Source of the DNA: a virus
DNA length: 20,809 nt
IMG/VR virus record: IMGVR_UViG_3300035661_002661
Coordinates: 1-20,809 of that record
Reading direction: 5' to 3' (one strand)
Shown here: one piece after another, positions 7,047-13,758 of the stretch
Position numbering within the stretch: position 1 is the stretch's first letter
How the letters are laid out: every line of letters starts with the position of its first letter
Notes under the pieces: generated by a model
What the model saw: the letters and a program-made list of their open reading frames with translations, nothing else
Databases searched by the model: none
What the model was told of the DNA's origin: nothing
Position numbers and translations under genes: made by a program

Positions 7047-8390
7047 TTACTTTAATACTTTCTCAATAGCACTAATATCATTTAACCACATATCATTTAT
7101 ACTTGTATTTTTAACTGTTTCTAGTTCAGCTTTAATCTTAGCAACTTCTTTTTTAAGTTCTTCAATTTTCTCTAATGTTAGTGAGTATAATGGCATACTA
7201 ATGTAAACATCATAGCTATCATCTACTTTTTTAATTTGTTCAATAGTATCAATTTGCTTAATAACATCAGCTTTTGACATTCTCTCAATAACAATTGTTT
7301 TATCTAATACCGACTTGATAAAAAATGCTCTTGAAGTAGCTAATAATAATTTAGCTTCAAGTTTTTTAATAATTGAATCTTTCCTATCATTATATTTTGA
7401 TAATCTCCAGTTTATAAAATATTTACAATATTCTTCAATATTATTATATATTACTAGTTGATTATTTTCGTTAAACATAGTTATATTTTCATTCATGTTT
7501 TCTGATAGATTTAAAATTTTTACAACTTTTTCAGTAGTATTATACTCGTCCCAAAAATTACCAGGCACAGTTATAGTAAAGTTGAAATTATTTGAACTAC
7601 TATCATCAATATAAGACTTTATTACTTTATCTTTTATTAACTTATCAAGGTGAAATAGATATGCTTCTAACCCCATAAATGGTTTTATTTCTGTAATATT
7701 TATTGTATAAGTATTAATTTTTTGATACTTTCCTACAAAAGACGCAGTATTTTCATTCATACTAACTAACCCTGAAAACCCATTAATATGGGGCAATAAT
7801 AGCTTATTAACTTCAGATGGTGTCATAGGGATATTACTAATTGAATTTTTTAGATACTTTATTACATTAGTTATTTTCCTAGGCATTATTAGTGATGCAA
7901 AACCACTACCAATACTGTATTGGAACATACCCAATGGTATTAATGTTGGCATCATTATAGACTCTATTTGAGTACCTTCAAAAAACACTTTATCATATAT
8001 ATCAATATCATCTTTTTTAAAATATAGATCAAAAATTTTTGATTTTTTGGTATATACATATCTGCTAGCACCAATAGCTTCAGGGTTAAACTTAGAGCCA
8101 AACTGCCCAATACCTTCTAATAATGGAAGATTATTTCCACTACCTTCATAACTCACATTTAAACCGCTTAATACACTTTCTAATGATGTATTGCCATGCA
8201 AATACTCAGTAGCAATAGCTATCTCTGATGCTTTATTACTAATTTTGGACTCTTTGTCACCATTATTTTGCATAACATATAAACATTTTCTTTGAGTATT
8301 TTTTAACCCATCAATGCCAGGCAAAACCCTGTAATTAGTGTACAAGTTTGCATCACGAACTTGGTTGTTGAAAAAATCTGTAATATTCAT
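7047..8390 (-). CDS. 52: DNA topoisomerase II medium subunit, gp52-like
   Basis: A 447-aa protein (T4 gp52: 442 aa) homologous to the GyrA/ParC DNA cleavage-rejoining domain. The active-site tyrosine is Y111 in GASRYVYTK, the same ASRY[IV]YTK context as T4. Upstream are the winged-helix LPGIDGLKNTQRKCLYVM and LPLLEGIGQFGS motifs. The C-terminal 130 residues form the expected long coiled-coil with RKDSIIKKLEAKLLLATSRAFFI. It works with the ATPase subunit encoded just upstream (8510-10399) to relax and decatenate DNA at replication forks. The start has SD AAGGAATGTT and its own promoter P3. Confidence 0.93.
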   Translation of the reverse strand: MNITDFFNNQVRDANLYTNYRVLPGIDGLKNTQRKCLYVMQNNGDKESKISNKASEIAIATEYLHGNTSLESVLSGLNVSYEGSGNNLPLLEGIGQFGSKFNPEAIGASRYVYTKKSKIFDLYFKKDDIDIYDKVFFEGTQIESIMMPTLIPLGMFQYSIGSGFASLIMPRKITNVIKYLKNSISNIPMTPSEVNKLLLPHINGFSGLVSMNENTASFVGKYQKINTYTINITEIKPFMGLEAYLFHLDKLIKDKVIKSYIDDSSSNNFNFTITVPGNFWDEYNTTEKVVKILNLSENMNENITMFNENNQLVIYNNIEEYCKYFINWRLSKYNDRKDSIIKKLEAKLLLATSRAFFIKSVLDKTIVIERMSKADVIKQIDTIEQIKKVDDSYDVYISMPLYSLTLEKIEELKKEVAKIKAELETVKNTSINDMWLNDISAIEKVLK

Positions 8391-8415
8391 AACATTCCTT
8401 ATTTTTTAATATCGG

Positions 8416-8437
8416 ATTATACCACAACTTCTCTTAA
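8416..8437 (-). promoter_or_regulatory. Phage early/middle promoter P3
   Basis: Minus-strand TTAAG-N5-TTGTGGTATAAT; it carries TTAAGAG rather than TTAAGGG and is the weakest match to the distal block. The predicted start is near 8409, about 20 bases before the gp52 ATG at 8390, implying that gp52 and uvsW are transcribed from here. Confidence 0.75.
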
Positions 8438-8496
8438 TCTCTACTGAATTTCTTAGCAATTCTGTTATTAATTAATTTATAGTGTTTATATTGGTT

Positions 8497-8526
8497 ATAT
8501 TGGGTTTTTTTAAGTTAACCCAATAT
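8497..8526 (-). repeat. Inverted repeat across the stop of the topoisomerase large subunit gene
   Basis: Perfect 10-base arms (ATATTGGGTT and AACCCAATAT) separated by 10 bases span the gp39 stop codon. A hairpin here could end or attenuate transcription entering the gp52 unit, which has its own promoter P3 just downstream. There is no following U-tract, so terminator activity is uncertain. Confidence 0.45.
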
Positions 8527-10399
8527 CTAATATTGCATCTGATGCAGTAAGTTTTTGTTTTCTAAAATCAACAGTTTTATTACTCATCCAATTGTATATT
8601 GTTTCTTCAGTATCATCTGTGTATTCCAAAGTATCTAGGAATTTGTCAACCCCATATTTGTTGAATAACTCTTCAACAGTATTAGACATAAAACCAGATA
8701 ACCCTTTATAATATTTTATATTATATTTTGATAGATTTTTTCCTTCTGCCCACAAGCTATATTCTTTAAAATCAATAAAATGTTCTACAACACTTCCTTT
8801 AGTATCAAAAGCAATCATTAGTGGAAGTCTAAGTGTTTTCAATCTTCCTTGCTTAATTAATTCTGGTGAAAATTTATTAAAGAATGTAATCAACAATGAA
8901 CTTATTATCTGTCCACCATCATCACTGTCTGTACATATAACAACATTCTCGTGTGTAAATGCATCTATAGACTTATTGCTTAGATTCATATCTAGAATAC
9001 TTACTAATGCTTGTATAACCTTATTATTTGCTATTTGTTGGTTACTACCATTTTCAACAGATAATGGTTTACCTAGCAAACTGTAAAAGCTACAATCTGT
9101 TCTTGTTATTCCACTATTGAGATTCATTAATAATGCTTGTGCAGATAACCCTTCTGACAAAATTAAATTCTTCATTTCTTTTGTAGCAGGTATAAATTTC
9201 TCTACACGTTCTTTTGTTTTCCCTTTAACATTTTTTAGTGCAGCTCGTTTTTCCATTTCTTGTTGGATACGATACAATTCAATAATTGGTTCTTTTATAT
9301 TTACATTTTTAAACATTTTTTCAGCAAAGCTTGTATAATCAAGAGTAGGTAAACCAAGCTGAGTAAAAGTATTTGTTAGTTTAGTTTTCATTTGATTACT
9401 AAATGAAAGATTTTTCATTCCACGTAATACTAATACTACTCCTAATTTTTGTTTAACAGCAGGATTTGTAATTTTACTAAACCCTTTCTTTAATCGTTCA
9501 GTAAATTTAGTTACAATATTATTAGAAACATAATCCATAATATTACCACCATCACTAATATTGAGACCATTAGCAAAATGAACGAATTTATACTCTTCTG
9601 ATGGAAAAACACCAATTGACATAGTTTCAGTTTCGTATAACACTTCAAATGCTGTTGAATAATGTTTCATATAATCTCTAAATGTGTCAACCTTAATCAT
9701 TCTACCATTAAAAGTAAACGTAATATTTGGAAACGTCATAGCTAAATTAATCAAACGAGTATAAATTACACCAATATGAATATCATCCATATGGCTTACA
9801 CTATAACGAACATAGTCAGGGATAAACTCTACAGTAGTACCATGAGTTACTGATTTTGGTGCATCATCAACTTTGTGAGAAATGTCTCTCATATTATTTT
9901 TGCAAATTAATATACCACGTTTACCATCTTGAGTTACAGAAGTAGCCTTAAAACTTGTACTTAAAATATTACAAATAGCACTACCAACACCATTAGCACC
10001 TAATGTTTCACGATCTTCACCATTTTGATCACCAAAATTAGAACCAGTTTTTAATGATGTAAATGCACCAACATAAGCATCATCTTCTACTGGTACACCA
10101 CGTCCGTTATCTTTAACAATGACTACGTTATCTTTAATAACAACATCAATTTTGTTACATATTTCAAAACGAGTTCGTAGTGCTTCATCACAACTATTAT
10201 CAATAATTTCTGATACTGCCTTGATTAAGCCTTCAGTATATGATACAGTTGTTGCTTCCATTTTCAAAGTATCTTTATTGTATATATAACCAGTGTTATC
10301 TGTTGGTGACATTGAACCATAATATATACCTGGACGCAAAAGAACATAATCAATATCACTATCAATTGTTCGTATTTCATTTTTAATGTAATTAGACAT
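8510..10399 (-). CDS. 39: DNA topoisomerase II large subunit (ATPase + TOPRIM), fused gp39/gp60
   Basis: A 629-aa GyrB-type subunit. GHKL ATPase motifs: E64-N68 in SEIIDNSCDEA, DNGRGVP at 97-103 and LGANGVGS at 133-140. The transducer domain follows, then TOPRIM with SEG at 415-417 and D491/D493/D494 in CTDSDDGGQI. In T4 these functions are split between gp39 and gp60, with gp60 read by translational bypassing; here they are continuous. The acidic TOPRIM loop is two residues shorter than T4's TDADHDGLGSI. I start at ATG 10399 because it has SD GAAGGA five bases upstream; an upstream in-frame TTG at 10402 lies inside that spacer. It acts with gp52. Confidence 0.94.
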   Translation of the reverse strand: MSNYIKNEIRTIDSDIDYVLLRPGIYYGSMSPTDNTGYIYNKDTLKMEATTVSYTEGLIKAVSEIIDNSCDEALRTRFEICNKIDVVIKDNVVIVKDNGRGVPVEDDAYVGAFTSLKTGSNFGDQNGEDRETLGANGVGSAICNILSTSFKATSVTQDGKRGILICKNNMRDISHKVDDAPKSVTHGTTVEFIPDYVRYSVSHMDDIHIGVIYTRLINLAMTFPNITFTFNGRMIKVDTFRDYMKHYSTAFEVLYETETMSIGVFPSEEYKFVHFANGLNISDGGNIMDYVSNNIVTKFTERLKKGFSKITNPAVKQKLGVVLVLRGMKNLSFSNQMKTKLTNTFTQLGLPTLDYTSFAEKMFKNVNIKEPIIELYRIQQEMEKRAALKNVKGKTKERVEKFIPATKEMKNLILSEGLSAQALLMNLNSGITRTDCSFYSLLGKPLSVENGSNQQIANNKVIQALVSILDMNLSNKSIDAFTHENVVICTDSDDGGQIISSLLITFFNKFSPELIKQGRLKTLRLPLMIAFDTKGSVVEHFIDFKEYSLWAEGKNLSKYNIKYYKGLSGFMSNTVEELFNKYGVDKFLDTLEYTDDTEETIYNWMSNKTVDFRKQKLTASDAILDIGLT

Positions 10400-10424
10400 C
10401 AATATCCTTCATTTTTAATACCGG

Positions 10425-10446
10425 ATTGTACCACAAAACCCCTTAA
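10425..10446 (-). promoter_or_regulatory. Phage early/middle promoter P4
   Basis: Minus-strand TTAAG-N5-TTGTGGTACAAT, with the distal block AAGTGTCTC extending to 10455. The predicted start is near 10418, about 20 bases before the topoisomerase large-subunit ATG. Confidence 0.8.
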
Positions 10447-10509
10447 GAGACACTTTAACTTTCTAGGTATATATTTAGTTTAATAATATAACTATCTGGT
10501 ATAATTTTA

Positions 10510-10596
10510 CTATCCTTTAATAATATATGTAAAATATGCAAATACTAATGTTATAAAAAATATTGCAAGGAGTATTTTATCTTCTCTATTTAGCAT
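10510..10596 (-). CDS. Small membrane protein (28 aa)
   Basis: A 28-residue frame starting MLNREDK, followed by one hydrophobic segment (ILLAIFFITLVFAYFTYII) and a short KG tail. It starts two bases after the stop of the paralogue-family gene at 10598-10957, in the usual packed arrangement. The SD is weak (only GAG upstream). Single-span miniproteins between accessory genes are common in large phages; another of 49 aa lies just upstream in this cluster. Function unknown, inner-membrane location inferred. Confidence 0.5.
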   Translation of the reverse strand: MLNREDKILLAIFFITLVFAYFTYIIKG

Positions 10597-10597
10597 A

Positions 10598-10957
10598 TCA
10601 TAACTCTGTTAATTGTTCTGGGAGAGTGCCATCAAATCTATAACAATATTTCCAATGACAACCATCAGTAGATCTGAACATACCATCAAATACTTTTTCA
10701 AATTTTGATAACATACAACGATTAGCATTTTCGTTACAAAATAAACACCATTCGTTTTCGGTTGGTTCCCATACCTCTACGAGGTTATACCTGTGGTTAG
10801 TAGAACAATAACCAGTTTCAGAAAAATAGCGAATAGTACCATCCTCACACATACCAACAACCTTGTAGGTATAATGGGTACAATCATTTCTGTCCATACA
10901 CAAAATTCTGATTGGTTTTCCATCACTCGTATATTTTTTATCCATTGATACAGTCAT
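10598..10957 (-). CDS. Paralogue family A, member 1 (hypothetical phage protein)
   Basis: A 119-aa protein, one of three full-length paralogues here (others at 18948-19313 and 19310-19678). The shared architecture is an N-terminal KKYTS-G-RIL strand (MTVSMDKKYTSDGKPIRILC), DG-I-YF in the middle, NLVEVWEP, EWCLFCNE, a KF---FDGMF segment and a C-terminal W--C-RFDGTLPE. Aromatics and cysteines at fixed sites suggest a compact beta-rich fold, possibly with structural cysteines. Similar small proteins are common in phage accessory regions and have no established role. Its ATG overlaps the stop of the upstream 49-aa membrane protein gene. SD GGGAAGAAAAAG is present. Confidence 0.85.
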   Translation of the reverse strand: MTVSMDKKYTSDGKPIRILCMDRNDCTHYTYKVVGMCEDGTIRYFSETGYCSTNHRYNLVEVWEPTENEWCLFCNENANRCMLSKFEKVFDGMFRSTDGCHWKYCYRFDGTLPEQLTEL

Positions 10958-11103
10958 CTTTTTCTTCCCTTTCTTCCTTTAAATTTTCTTTCAAATAAAT
11001 CACTAATATACAAATAAGCAATATAAAGTATAATTATTGCTAAAAATGTAACTTTTACAATATCAGATATTGTAAAAATAAAAACTGTATTTGGCATTGT
11101 CAT
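10954..11103 (-). CDS. Small membrane protein (49 aa)
   Basis: A 49-residue frame beginning MTMPNTVFIF with SD AGGA six bases before the ATG. A hydrophobic stretch (VTFLAIIILYIAYLYI) is followed by a strongly basic tail (ERKFKGRKGRKR), predicting a single inner-membrane span with the tail in the cytoplasm. Its TGA overlaps the ATG of the next gene (ATGA), supporting a genuine coupled gene. Function unknown. Confidence 0.6.
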   Translation of the reverse strand: MTMPNTVFIFTISDIVKVTFLAIIILYIAYLYISDLFERKFKGRKGRKR

Positions 11104-11111
11104 ATTAATTC

Positions 11112-11495
11112 CTATTGTCTATTTTGATGTGTTTTAAGTACATCAGTTAATTTTTCTCCATTGTAACAAGCGAAAGCACCATTATTTTTGAACCAACTAT
11201 ATACTTCTATTGATGTCTTGGTTGTTTTATGAATTGCTTTTTGGGGAATCCATCCCCTAATAGAAAGTAAAGATTCATTCATTTCAATACCTATTTTTGA
11301 CAATGCTTCTCTTGCATTGTCTTTTATTTGGTATGTATTATTTGTTTCCATAAGGATTGCTTTATCTGTTTTATATAAAATTTTACTGTACCCTAAAGAA
11401 ATAACACTCTTTTGGTTTGAGGGTTGATTGTATTCATTACTGCCAGTATAATTATCATAGAAATCACTAGCTTGAAAATCATTAAAGTAACTCAT
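11112..11495 (-). CDS. Hypothetical protein with KAIL...WIPQKAI motif
   Basis: A 127-aa protein. The N-terminal 30 residues are polar and probably disordered (many N, Y, D, S). The core reads KAILMETNNTYQIKD...RGWIPQKAIHK...YSWFKNNGAF, a strand pattern resembling a small domain frequent in phage proteins, in which an ILVE segment is followed by a WIPKS-like segment. I recognise only this loose pattern, not a named family. Start supported by SD AGGA. It sits in the accessory operon between a 54-aa gene and a small membrane protein gene. Confidence 0.75.
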   Translation of the reverse strand: MSYFNDFQASDFYDNYTGSNEYNQPSNQKSVISLGYSKILYKTDKAILMETNNTYQIKDNAREALSKIGIEMNESLLSIRGWIPQKAIHKTTKTSIEVYSWFKNNGAFACYNGEKLTDVLKTHQNRQ

Positions 11496-11503
11496 TCTGC
11501 GTC

Positions 11504-11668
11504 CTATTGAATTTTTATTTTAACAATTTTACAGTCTGTATTTTCTTCAAGCTCTTTAAGAGCAACTATTGTTTTATCTACATCTGCTTTTGTTGTAAAC
11601 ACTTGATTAAAAACTGTTGGTTGAGGTACTTCAAGAGTATACATCATACATATAAGTAAATATCCCAT
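11504..11668 (-). CDS. Small hypothetical protein (54 aa)
   Basis: A 54-residue frame, MGYLLICMMYTLEVPQPTVF at the start, then an amphipathic helix (ADVDKTIVALKELEENTD) and a final strand (CKIVKIKIQ). The upstream AAAGGAG lies 11 bases from the ATG, a little far. The ATG overlaps the stop of the YopX-like gene, consistent with operon membership. The compact strand-helix-strand layout suggests a small alpha/beta domain; no family recognised. Confidence 0.55.
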   Translation of the reverse strand: MGYLLICMMYTLEVPQPTVFNQVFTTKADVDKTIVALKELEENTDCKIVKIKIQ

Positions 11669-11669
11669 T

Positions 11670-12020
11670 TTATTTGTTCTCCTTTAAAAGTTCAATATTT
11701 TCATAGATATTTCCGATTACTTTAACCACCAAATCAATTACAATATCACGATCAAGTTCTCTTCTTATATATGATTTATCATATCGTCCTGCCATCTCAA
11801 AATGACATCTATCTTCATTCCATATAATTTCAAGAATATCGCTGAGTGCATTTTTAACAAGATCCCCCTCATAAATCTTAACACCCTTTTCATATTTTAA
11901 TCCTGTGTATTGCATAAGAACTGTGCTTTTAGAGATTTCTTCTCCATTTATTTTTAATATGTTTCTACCTGAATGCATTATTGAATCTGTAGTCCACGCT
12001 CTAAACTTAATCTCTCTCAT
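11670..12020 (-). CDS. YopX family protein
   Basis: A 116-aa protein with the standard YopX signature (Pfam PF09643). It shows the N-terminal MREIKFRAW, central LMQYTGLKYEKGVKIYEGDLV and C-terminal VKVIGNIYENIELL. The family is a small beta-barrel-type fold widespread in Firmicutes and proteobacterial phages and prophages, with no settled biochemical role. Its ATG overlaps the TGA of the 20-codon relic frame upstream, and its SD lies within that frame (AAGGGAAATTAA). Confident family call, unknown function. Confidence 0.9.
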   Translation of the reverse strand: MREIKFRAWTTDSIMHSGRNILKINGEEISKSTVLMQYTGLKYEKGVKIYEGDLVKNALSDILEIIWNEDRCHFEMAGRYDKSYIRRELDRDIVIDLVVKVIGNIYENIELLKENK

Positions 12021-12079
12021 TTAATTTCCCTTGCTTTATACTTAGAAGTATATTTCTTTCCAATTTCTACTTTCATCAT
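12017..12079 (-). CDS. Truncated N-terminal relic of paralogue family A (20 aa)
   Basis: The frame MMKVEIGKKYTSKYKAREIK matches the first 12 residues of family A (MKIEMGKKYISNG at 19313, MKIEMNKKYTSNR at 19678) and then ends in TGA overlapping the YopX gene's ATG. Its own ATG overlaps the stop of the upstream 60-aa gene (ATGATGA). It could be a deletion relic kept because it carries the SD and coupling signal for yopX, or a functional leader peptide. I regard it as the 5' stump of a lost fourth family member. Confidence 0.5.
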   Translation of the reverse strand: MMKVEIGKKYTSKYKAREIK

Positions 12080-12258
12080 AAATCCTTTAAATCTTTTTCA
12101 ATATAGTAACGTGTGTTAGGCGCACTACGCATAATAAGAACTTCAATATACGCGTTATTTTTATCAGCAATCTGATTATATTTAATAGTCATATTTTCCA
12201 CATCTAAAACATTAACAAGAAGTCTATCATCGTCTTTACTTTTTATTATTGGATTCAT
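12076..12258 (-). CDS. Small hypothetical protein (60 aa)
   Basis: A 60-aa protein, MNPIIKSKDDDRLLVNVLDV at the start, ending APNTRYYIEKDLKDL. The alternating strands in the middle and final helix suggest a small alpha/beta fold. The ATG lies immediately after the 24-aa micropeptide's stop. The SD is weak, so coupling from the micropeptide is likely. No family recognised. Confidence 0.65.
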   Translation of the reverse strand: MNPIIKSKDDDRLLVNVLDVENMTIKYNQIADKNNAYIEVLIMRSAPNTRYYIEKDLKDL

Positions 12259-12333
12259 CTATAAAACCCTTTGTGATAATTTGTAAATCGTGATATCTAC
12301 TCTTGCTATTATTTTTAACAATTTTCTTTTCAT
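12259..12333 (-). CDS. Micropeptide family B, member 1 (24 aa)
   Basis: MKRKLLKIIARVDITIYKLSQRVL: a basic amphipathic micropeptide. It closely matches the 27-aa frame at 20425-20508, sharing RVD-TIYKLSQ-VL. Most DNA differences in the shared part fall at third codon positions (GTT/GTA, TAT/TAC, TTG/TTA, ACA/ACG), the pattern expected of selection on protein sequence. The ATG overlaps the stop of the zinc-ribbon gene (ATGA). Function unknown; too polar for a simple membrane span. It could be a small protein that binds a host factor. Confidence 0.7.
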   Translation of the reverse strand: MKRKLLKIIARVDITIYKLSQRVL

Positions 12334-12545
12334 AACTGATGTCCTTCTTCATATTTTGTTTTGAGGGCGATGTAGTCGCTTGATGCGGTTTTGCCACATT
12401 TTATGCATTCCATTGTAGGAATTACGTACTTATGGAAAAATTCATCATCATATCCGCATCTTTCTGCTGTATATCCACAGTATTCACACTCATAAATAGC
12501 GGTGAAATCTCTTCTATTTTGACTTAATATTTCTTTAATTCTCAT
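12330..12545 (-). CDS. Small zinc-ribbon protein
   Basis: A 71-aa protein with two CxxC knuckles, CEYC at 20-23 and CIKC at 47-50, separated by a GYDDEFFHKYVIPTME segment, and an N-terminal KEILSQNRRDFTAIYEC. This is a zinc-ribbon of a type recurrent in phages (RRDFTAIYEC-CG- -E-GYDD-- FH--VIP-M-C--CGK). The role is unproven; nucleic-acid or protein binding is typical of zinc ribbons. SD GGAG is five bases before the ATG and lies inside the end of the upstream gene (overlap of four bases). Confidence 0.85.
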   Translation of the reverse strand: MRIKEILSQNRRDFTAIYECEYCGYTAERCGYDDEFFHKYVIPTMECIKCGKTASSDYIALKTKYEEGHQL

Positions 12546-12748
12546 CTCATCTCCAATGCTTCTGCAAATATCTCTTTGATATCATTTTCGTCAAATCTAA
12601 AACCGTAAGCAAAATACAAATCTGCAATCTCATTAATTGCGTTTGCTATTTCTTGCTTCCAAATGTTTGATGATAACAACAGCTCTTCGTATTCTTTTTC
12701 GTCTTTTTCTCTATCTAAAATATCGTAATCGTAATGTTCTAGTTTCAT
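12542..12748 (-). CDS. Small acidic hypothetical protein (68 aa)
   Basis: A 68-aa acidic, predicted all-helical protein (MKLEHYDYDILDREKDEKEY then WKQEIANAINEIADLYFAYG). No family recognised. Clear SD (GGAGAAATAACCCT before the ATG). It overlaps both neighbours by four bases (ATGA junctions), indicating one tightly coupled transcript. Confidence 0.75.
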   Translation of the reverse strand: MKLEHYDYDILDREKDEKEYEELLLSSNIWKQEIANAINEIADLYFAYGFRFDENDIKEIFAEALEMR

Positions 12749-12975
12749 AGGGTTATTTCTCCACTATTTAATTTATCTACAAGCAATTTTGCACAATTTT
12801 CTGACATATATGTTACTTCAGGAAATTCCATATTTGACATAAATTCATAATTCCAATTATTATAATAATGACTAAAAAATATACAATATTTTAATTGTAA
12901 ATCAGCTTCCCAATCTGCAGCCCAGTAATTCTCGTGTTCTTTTACAAATTCTTTTATTTTATTAATTTTTCCCAT
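12745..12975 (-). CDS. Hypothetical protein (76 aa)
   Basis: I start at ATG 12975 (MGKINKIKEFVKEH) rather than 13005. The upstream ATG has no SD and lies inside the preceding gene, whereas an AGGAG precedes 12975 with a rather long 13-base gap. The protein is aromatic-rich (NYWAADWEADLQLKYCIFFSHYYNNWNYEF) and ends in a helix. It resembles the small W/Y-rich proteins common in phage accessory loci, but I cannot name a family. Confidence 0.7.
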   Translation of the reverse strand: MGKINKIKEFVKEHENYWAADWEADLQLKYCIFFSHYYNNWNYEFMSNMEFPEVTYMSENCAKLLVDKLNSGEITL

Positions 12976-12983
12976 CTTAATTT

Positions 12984-13187
12984 TCAGTCTCCTAATATGA
13001 AGCATTGTGGTTCAATAATGGTAGTAGCTATTGAACTATATCTATATAGTCCACTACACACGTAGTATTCTCTGCCTATATTTTCTTCTGCTAGTTTTTC
13101 AGCGTATTTTATTGCTTCATCTATTGTACTAAATGTACCAAATGCTTTGTTGTAATCAATACTATAAACTAAATAAAATTTTTTCAT
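12984..13187 (-). CDS. Paralogue pair C, member 1 (67 aa)
   Basis: A 67-aa protein starting MKKFYLVYSIDYNKAFGTFS. It aligns along its first 55 residues with the next gene upstream: K-F---VY---D-KA---FS-ID-AI-Y-E-LA, then YYV-S--Y-RS--A. The layout is strand-strand-helix-strand, like a small domain that pairs a 'VY' strand with an amphipathic helix. SD GGAG is seven bases before the ATG. The gene overlaps its paralogue by 26 bases, consistent with origin by tandem duplication. Function unknown. Confidence 0.8.
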   Translation of the reverse strand: MKKFYLVYSIDYNKAFGTFSTIDEAIKYAEKLAEENIGREYYVCSGLYRYSSIATTIIEPQCFILGD

Positions 13188-13398
13188 TTTGGTGCTCCTT
13201 ACTTTTTAATATAGGAAATTCTAAATCTGTTTCAATAGCATTTAAACTACGACCGTATATTCTGCTAGTTACATAATAATTTTCACTTGTATTACTTTTT
13301 GCTAAGTTCTCAAAATATCTAATAGCATCATCAATCATACTAAATGAACAAAGTGCCTTATCATCTCCAACTCTATAAACTTTAAAAAAGTTTTTCAT
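13162..13398 (-). CDS. Paralogue pair C, member 2 (78 aa)
   Basis: A 78-aa protein, MKNFFKVYRVGDDKALCSFS at the start, paralogous to the gene just downstream (see member 1), with a divergent hydrophilic C-terminal tail (SKEHQNEKILFSL). SD GGAG precedes the ATG by six bases. The shared VY strand, the FS-IDDAIRYFENLAK helix and YYVTSRIYGRS are conserved; the tails differ. A duplicated pair retained intact suggests that both copies are used. Confidence 0.8.
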   Translation of the reverse strand: MKNFFKVYRVGDDKALCSFSMIDDAIRYFENLAKSNTSENYYVTSRIYGRSLNAIETDLEFPILKSKEHQNEKILFSL

Positions 13399-13416
13399 TC
13401 TTTTCTCCTTCTTAAC

Positions 13417-13692
13417 TTATTTGTAAGATGCTAAAATCTTTTTTAGTGCTGTTTCAATATGAGAATCTTTTAAACCCTCACTAAGTACTAAACTATGTAA
13501 ATCAATTCCAGATACCTGTTTATTGTATTTTTTAGATAAATCATATATTTTCCATATGAAAGCTATAAATTGGTCATTTTTATATGAAATTGACTCTCTT
13601 AGTTTATTGAACTCGTTAGGATTATTACAAAAATCTCGTAGTCCTTTAATTGCAATGTCCAAATGGTTGTATGTTGTTTTGCTCATTTTCAT
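13417..13692 (-). CDS. Hypothetical protein, first gene of accessory operon 1
   Basis: A 91-aa, mostly helical protein (MKMSKTTYNHLDIAIKGLRD at the start) with no recognised family. Its 5' leader, SD (GAAGGATAGAAA) and start codon lie in a 67-bp stretch repeated perfectly at 20502-20568 before micropeptide B2, so this gene is the promoter-proximal member of the block running to about 10.5 kb. The second ATG two codons in (MSKTT) is an alternative start. Confidence 0.75.
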   Translation of the reverse strand: MKMSKTTYNHLDIAIKGLRDFCNNPNEFNKLRESISYKNDQFIAFIWKIYDLSKKYNKQVSGIDLHSLVLSEGLKDSHIETALKKILASYK

Positions 13693-13752
13693 TTTCTATC
13701 CTTCTTTTCTTTATCCCGGATTGTACCACAAAGTCCCTTAAAAGACACTTGT
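13686..13752. repeat. 67-bp perfect direct repeat, copy 1
   Basis: Identical to 20502-20568. It contains the start codon, SD, leader and complete promoter P5 of a minus-strand operon. The two copies have identical orientation and are 6,816 bp apart. Confidence 0.95.
13720..13741 (-). promoter_or_regulatory. Phage early/middle promoter P5
   Basis: Minus-strand TTAAG-N5-TTGTGGTACAAT, with the distal AAGTGTCTT block extending to 13750. It drives accessory operon 1. The predicted start is near 13713, about 20 bases before the 91-aa gene's ATG. Confidence 0.82.
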
Positions 13753-13758
13753 TAAGGG

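Noticed and set aside
12976-13005. Upstream ATG extension of the 76-aa gene
   Set aside because: No SD, and it would overlap the preceding gene; ATG 12975 is preferred.
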